From DASUMF01 sp040510575 (lineage in GTDB: Bacteria; Actinomycetota; Acidimicrobiia; IMCC26256; DASPTH01): DNA of 9,624 bases. Position 1 is the stretch's first letter, and the number at the start of each line of letters is the position of its first letter. The stretch spans positions 1-9,624 of the forward strand of contig JBEVIU010000017.1 of the NCBI GenBank assembly GCA_040510575.1, read 5' to 3'. Both the position numbers and the translations under genes were made by a program. Shown piece after piece: positions 5,940-9,624 of this stretch. Under the pieces are notes generated by a model. That model had not been told where the DNA came from, did not search any database, and worked only from the letters and a program-made list of their open reading frames with translations.

Positions 5940-7259
5940 TCAGTTCTTCAAGAGGTCCTTGAACGCGACGCCGCGTTCAGTGCTCGGCTCGCGGGCCAGG
6001 CCGAGGACGCGCTCGCCCACGATGTTGCGTTGGATCTGATCGGAGCCGCCGTAGATCGGCGGGCCCTGAGCGAAGAGCGCGGCTTCGAGGTAGTGACCCA
6101 GCTCCGCGATGCCCGTCGCGGCTTCGACCGCAGCGACGGCATCGGGGTCGTAGCCATGCAACATCGCGTTGCCCTGCAGGATGCGGAACGTGACGTCGCG
6201 CTCCATGCGGATGCTGTGGTTCTGGCCCATCTTGGCCAGGTTGGGGAGCCCGGGGAGGTCTCGGCCCTGGAGCTGGAGCGCCCGGGCCCGCTGGCCGGTC
6301 AGCGCGACCACCCGCTCCAGGCTGAGCAGCCGCGCCAGCGCGTCGCGCACGAGCGGGTCGTCGGCGCGCCCGAGGGTGCGGGCGAGCACCGCGAGCCGCT
6401 CCCACCCGCGGGTCGGGATGCCGTCCGACGCGTCGGCGACGTCACCGGCACCGGCCACGAACTCGCCCACGCGCCGGTCGAGGTCACCAGCGATCGTGCC
6501 CGGACGCGCCGTGGTCACGGCGCCGCCGCCTGCCGACCCGGCACGCTCGACTGCGAGGGTCGTGTTGGCGACGGCCCATCCTTCGCCTTCCCCGCCGATG
6601 AGGTCGTCAGCCGGGATGCGGGCGCCCTCGAGGAAGACCTCGTTGAAGAAGGAGCGGCCGGTCATCTCGCGCAGCGGGCGCACCTCGATCTGTGGTTGGT
6701 GCATGTCGAGGATGAAGTAGGAGATGCCCGCGTGCTTCGGCACGTCGACGTTCGTGCGCGCCACCAGGATCGCCTTGTCGGCGATCTGGCCGCTCGAGGT
6801 CCACACCTTCTGACCGGTGATCACCCACTCGTCGCCGTCGCGCACCGCCCGCGTCTGCAGCCCGGCGAGGTCGGAGCCGGCGTTCGGCTCGCTGAAGAGC
6901 TGGCAGTACGCGTCAGCCCCGTTGACCATTCCGGCGAGGTGACGGCGCCGCTGGTCGTCGGTGCCGTGCACCAACAGGGTGGGGCCCGCGAGCCCGGTTG
7001 CGAACCCGCCGACGCCCGGCACCGCGCCGAAGTCGCGGATGGCGACCGACACCGCGCTGCTCGCGACGCGCGACAGCCCGCGTCCGTGCCACTTCGCGGG
7101 CCAGTGCGATTGCGCCCAGCCGCTGTCAGCGAGACGTTGCCACCAGTCGCGCAACGTGAGGTCGGGATCCCAAGCCGTCTCGAGCCAGTCGTGCAGCTCC
7201 CCGAGCACCCCGTCGAGGTCCGCCGAGGTGCCGTCCCGCTCAATGGGTGTCGTCGTCAT
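5940..7259 (-). CDS. Acyl-CoA dehydrogenase (FadE-like)
   Basis: This FAD flavoenzyme oxidises an acyl-CoA to the trans-2-enoyl-CoA. The protein is 439 residues. An N-terminal helical domain is followed by the family signature CQLFSEPNAGSDLAG (119-133) and VITGQKVWTSSG (146-157), which form the FAD and substrate pocket, and a C-terminal helical domain ending in IYGGSDQIQRNIVGERVLG (402-420). At the place where MCAD has its catalytic Glu (IYEG) this protein has G404. E238 in TLAVERAGSAGGG is a plausible base at the alternative helix-G position used by isovaleryl- and long-chain dehydrogenases. An Ala/Gly-rich stretch of roughly 35 residues (about 246-285) seems inserted after it. The ATG at 7259 follows GGAAGGA by 8 nt. 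The frame stays open far upstream, but that extension is antisense-like noise overlapping the CoA-transferase gene. The substrate is unknown. Confidence 0.92.
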   Translation of the reverse strand: MTTTPIERDGTSADLDGVLGELHDWLETAWDPDLTLRDWWQRLADSGWAQSHWPAKWHGRGLSRVASSAVSVAIRDFGAVPGVGGFATGLAGPTLLVHGTDDQRRRHLAGMVNGADAYCQLFSEPNAGSDLAGLQTRAVRDGDEWVITGQKVWTSSGQIADKAILVARTNVDVPKHAGISYFILDMHQPQIEVRPLREMTGRSFFNEVFLEGARIPADDLIGGEGEGWAVANTTLAVERAGSAGGGAVTTARPGTIAGDLDRRVGEFVAGAGDVADASDGIPTRGWERLAVLARTLGRADDPLVRDALARLLSLERVVALTGQRARALQLQGRDLPGLPNLAKMGQNHSIRMERDVTFRILQGNAMLHGYDPDAVAAVEAATGIAELGHYLEAALFAQGPPIYGGSDQIQRNIVGERVLGLAREPSTERGVAFKDLLKN

Positions 7260-7267
7260 CGGCCCCG

Positions 7268-7274
7268 TCCTTCC
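7268..7274 (-). promoter_or_regulatory. Ribosome binding site of the acyl-CoA dehydrogenase gene
   Basis: GGAAGGA lies 8 nt before the ATG at 7259. It fixes the start of the dehydrogenase just after the upstream CoA-transferase stop, rejecting the long open extension of this frame. Confidence 0.75.
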
Positions 7275-7282
7275 GCCTCGTC

Positions 7283-8494
7283 TCAGTGGATCGCGCCCGA
7301 CGCGACGAGCGCGTCGTACTCCGCTCGCTCCAAGCCGAGCAGGCCGCAGAACACTGCTTCGTTGTGCTCGCCCATGATCGGCGCGGCGCTGCGGACCCGT
7401 GCGCCGCCGTCGCCGACCCGGAACGTGACGCCGGGGACCGGGCCGGGGCCCTGCACCGCGTGCGTCACGAACTCGAAGAACCCGCGTTCGTGGAGGTGGC
7501 GGTCCCAAGCCAGCCGAGGCGAGTTCATCAAGGGATACGCCGCCACGCCCGCATCCTGGCACGCGACGGTCACCTGCCACGGCGAGCGCGTCGACGTCCA
7601 CGCGGTGACCGCGACGTCGAGCTCGCCCTCGTTCGCCTTGCGGTCGTCGAGCGACGAGAAGGCGTCGACGTCGATCCCAACGGCTCGGAGGACCGCGAGC
7701 AGTCGCGACCACCCGACGTCGTCCTCGACCGCGATCGCCACCCACGCGTCGTCCCCCGCGCACCGGTAGAAGCCGTGGGGCGCCATCGTCGGCGACTTGT
7801 CGACCAGTCGCGGCACGTCGCCGCCCATCGACCGCGCGAGCAGGGTGCCCGGATACATCGCGAGGAGGCCTTCGACCTGCGCGTACTCGAGGTGGCGGCC
7901 GACGCCGGTGCGGTCGCGCTCGTCGAGCGCCGCGAGCACGGCGAGCGCGCCGTACATCCCCGCGACGGGGTCGCCGTAGAACGTGCCGATCGGCGTCGGC
8001 GGATCGTCGGGGTGCCCCATCGCTGCACTGATGCCCGACGCGTGGAGCAGATGGTCGCCGTACGCGATGAAGTCGCGCTCCGGTCCGGTCGCGCCGTAGG
8101 CCGACAACGAGAGCATGACGAGGCGCGGGTTGACGGCCGAGAGCGCGTCCCACCCGAGGCCCAGGCCGGGGAGCACGCGCGGTGTGAAGTTCTCGATCGC
8201 GACGTCGCAATGCGCCGCGAGCGCGCGCACGAGGCGCTGGCCGTCGGGATGCTTGAGGTCGAGGGTGACCGAGCGCTTCCCACGGTTACACGCGGTGTGG
8301 TACCCGCCGCGTTCGTAGTCGCGCACGCCGTCCGCGTACGCGCCCGACCAGCGGAGCACGTCGATACGCCCGCGCGACTCGACCTTGATCACGTCGGCAC
8401 CGAGGTCGGCCAGGATCATGCCGGCGAACGGCCCGGCCCACGTCCAGCCGAGATCGAGCACCCGCACGCCGTCGAGCGGCGCGCGCGTCGTCAT
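7283..8494 (-). CDS. Family III (CaiB/BaiF) CoA-transferase, catalytic-type
   Basis: Family III enzymes move CoA between carboxylic acids through an aspartyl anhydride/thioester intermediate. This 403-residue protein is the usual length. It opens with LDGVRVLDLGWTWAGPFAG (7-25) and LADLGADVIKVES (28-40), the standard N-terminal fold. It then has NRGKRSVTLDLKHPDG (70-85), AIENFTPRVL (99-108), and FYGDPVAGMYGAL (172-184), where D175 aligns with the catalytic Asp of formyl-CoA transferase. The ATG at 8494 overlaps the stop of the preceding CoA-transferase-like gene by 4 nt (ATGA), implying coupled translation and a common complex; GAGG lies 11 nt upstream. A longer version of the frame to 8851 would overlap that gene and adds no family sequence. 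The dehydrogenase follows after 23 nt. Donor and acceptor acids are unknown. Confidence 0.93.
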   Translation of the reverse strand: MTTRAPLDGVRVLDLGWTWAGPFAGMILADLGADVIKVESRGRIDVLRWSGAYADGVRDYERGGYHTACNRGKRSVTLDLKHPDGQRLVRALAAHCDVAIENFTPRVLPGLGLGWDALSAVNPRLVMLSLSAYGATGPERDFIAYGDHLLHASGISAAMGHPDDPPTPIGTFYGDPVAGMYGALAVLAALDERDRTGVGRHLEYAQVEGLLAMYPGTLLARSMGGDVPRLVDKSPTMAPHGFYRCAGDDAWVAIAVEDDVGWSRLLAVLRAVGIDVDAFSSLDDRKANEGELDVAVTAWTSTRSPWQVTVACQDAGVAAYPLMNSPRLAWDRHLHERGFFEFVTHAVQGPGPVPGVTFRVGDGGARVRSAAPIMGEHNEAVFCGLLGLERAEYDALVASGAIH

Positions 8495-9594
8495 GGCGCG
8501 CCCCACCTCGTGAGCGTCTCGGCCGCGGTGCCCCGACGCGTCGGCGACCAGGTCGCGGGCTCGAAGACCGGGAGGGCGGGCACAGTGCCCGTGGTGCCGC
8601 GGTGCTCGACCTCGACCCACGCCCCGCGCGCCCGAAGGTGCTGCCACGCGAGCACGTCGTCGACCGAGCGCGGGAGCGCGATCGGCACCTTGCGCCGCTG
8701 TCCTTCCTCCAGGAGCTCGACTCGGGCGTGCGACACCGACCACTCGCTCAGGAGCGCGACGATCTCGCGGCGGTTGGCGTACCGCTCCTCCGGGGTGTCG
8801 CCGAGCGACGACCAGTCGGGGCTGCCCGCCCACGCCACCAGGCTGTCCCACTGGTGCTGCTCCACGGTGCGGACGTACACGTCACCGTCGCTCGCGGGGA
8901 GGTGGAACCCCATCGACGTCGTGGGCGTCGATGGATGACCGAGGACGTTGCCGTTCCACACGAAGTTGGGGAAGATCGCGTGCAGGGTGGCGGCGACCAC
9001 TTCCTGCACCGACACGTCGACGACCACCGGTGCCCGCTCCGCGAGTGCGCTGCGCCGACCCGCGAACGCGCCGGACGCGGCCGCGAGTCCCGCGAGGGCC
9101 TGGGGCTGGCACCCCGGCGGCACCACCGGCACGTAGCGCTCCGGGTCGTCGACGTGCGGGCGGCGGGTGACGTTGGCGAGGCCGCCAGCGGCCCACTCCG
9201 TGAGGTCGGTCATGCGGAAGTGCGCGTGGGGACCGGTACGCCCGAGGCTGCGGATGGTCACGAGCACCTGGGGTGAGTCGCCACCACGCAGGCCGCCGAG
9301 GTCCGACGCAACGCCGCGCGCGTCGAGGTCGTGGTCGTCGAGGTCGGTGAGCACCACGTCGGCCGCTCGCGCGACGGCCGCGACGTCGTCGCCGTCGTCG
9401 ATCACGATGCGGCCGCGGTCGTAGTAGGTCGCGTCCTCCGCGGTGAGGCGCCGCGCGGGCAGCCGCACCTGCGCCACCTCTGCTCCGAGCGCGGCGAGGG
9501 CCAGGCCCGCGGCCGCGACGCCGAGTCGCTCCCCCAGTTCCAGCACCCGCATCCCCGCGGCGCCGTGGAACGCGCGCTGTTCCGTCACGGCCAC
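8491..9594 (-). CDS. Divergent CaiB/BaiF-like CoA-transferase paralogue lacking the catalytic Asp
   Basis: This 367-residue protein shares the family III CoA-transferase layout with its downstream neighbour: GMRVLELGERLG (14-25), LAALGAEVAQVRLP (33-46), VLVTIRSLGRTGPHAHF (110-126), and a helix after VVPPGCQPQALAGLAAASGAF (157-177). In that last block the neighbour has YGDPVAG with the nucleophilic Asp, whereas this protein has GCQPQALAG and no Asp. The N-terminal motif also lacks the usual AGPFAG. It is therefore probably a non-catalytic or structural partner of the adjacent subunit, or a diverged enzyme of other function. The GTG at 9594 is the first start visible; a GTG at 9588 and an ATG encoding M15 are alternatives. 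The frame remains open to the right window edge, so the true start could lie outside, although the family N terminus fits a start here. Confidence 0.8.
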   Translation of the reverse strand: MAVTEQRAFHGAAGMRVLELGERLGVAAAGLALAALGAEVAQVRLPARRLTAEDATYYDRGRIVIDDGDDVAAVARAADVVLTDLDDHDLDARGVASDLGGLRGGDSPQVLVTIRSLGRTGPHAHFRMTDLTEWAAGGLANVTRRPHVDDPERYVPVVPPGCQPQALAGLAAASGAFAGRRSALAERAPVVVDVSVQEVVAATLHAIFPNFVWNGNVLGHPSTPTTSMGFHLPASDGDVYVRTVEQHQWDSLVAWAGSPDWSSLGDTPEERYANRREIVALLSEWSVSHARVELLEEGQRRKVPIALPRSVDDVLAWQHLRARGAWVEVEHRGTTGTVPALPVFEPATWSPTRRGTAAETLTRWGAP

Positions 9595-9624
9595 AGCATC
9601 GCGCGACCACCCCCCTTCCCGTTT

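Noticed and set aside
5947..5963. Perfect 6-bp hairpin TTCAAG-AGGTC-CTTGAA at the 3' end of the dehydrogenase gene
   Set aside because: It lies inside coding sequence before the stop, is short and AT-balanced, and has no U-run, so it is not a convincing terminator.
7260..8210. N-terminal extension of the acyl-CoA dehydrogenase frame, which could suggest a fusion protein
   Set aside because: The extension is an out-of-frame reading of the CoA-transferase gene and is Arg-rich. A strong GGAAGGA site precedes the ATG at 7259.
8495..8851. N-terminal extension of the catalytic CoA-transferase frame
   Set aside because: It overlaps the 3' end of the upstream CoA-transferase-like gene. The family N terminus begins at the ATG at 8494, which forms an ATGA junction.
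5916..8938. Two long plus-strand open frames (5916-7769 and 7247-8938) opposite the dehydrogenase and CoA-transferase genes
   Set aside because: The minus-strand genes carry clear family signatures, overlapping stops and starts, and ribosome sites. The plus-strand translations are composition-driven.

Overview
The window looks like chromosomal DNA from a high-GC actinobacterium (G+C about two thirds by eye). The evidence is the gene order hemW-hrcA-dnaJ-rsmE, an F420 biosynthesis gene (cofE), several GTG starts, and a FadE/CaiB-type acyl-CoA catabolic cluster. An Acidimicrobiia-like lineage is my best guess, because cofE stands alone instead of being part of an FbiB-type fusion, but the window does not prove this. 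I see no tRNA, rRNA, mobile element, CRISPR array or prophage.

Left block (1-3834, all minus strand): hemW (radical SAM heme chaperone), hrcA (heat-shock repressor), dnaJ (Hsp40 co-chaperone) and the first 152 codons of rsmE (16S rRNA m3U methyltransferase), which runs off the left edge. The genes are tightly packed: 6-12 nt from hemW to hrcA depending on the hrcA start, a 4-nt overlap of hrcA and dnaJ, and 15 nt from dnaJ to rsmE. A degenerate CIRCE-like inverted repeat (9-bp arms, 9-bp spacer) covers the hrcA start and the hemW stop. A TAGAAT -10-like hexamer lies inside its spacer. Together they suggest an HrcA-autoregulated internal promoter driving hrcA-dnaJ-rsmE.

Middle (3870-4631, plus strand): cofE, the F420-0:gamma-glutamyl ligase, is divergent from hemW across 35 bp and may be leaderless. 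It converges on the next block, and a hairpin containing both stop codons lies at the junction.

Right block (4650-9594, all minus strand): in transcription order, a degenerate family III (CaiB-like) CoA-transferase paralogue, a second CaiB-like CoA-transferase with its catalytic Asp, an acyl-CoA dehydrogenase, and an amidohydrolase-2 family metal-dependent hydrolase or decarboxylase. The first three are 4 nt overlapping and 23 nt apart, and the hydrolase follows after 78 bp. The likely logic is CoA activation of a carboxylic acid, alpha,beta-dehydrogenation, and a separate hydrolysis or decarboxylation step; the substrate is unknown. All coding space is accounted for, and no gene-free stretch exceeds 300 bp. 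The best lead for something undescribed is this catabolic cluster, especially the pairing of a catalytic CoA-transferase with a partner that lacks the Asp nucleophile.
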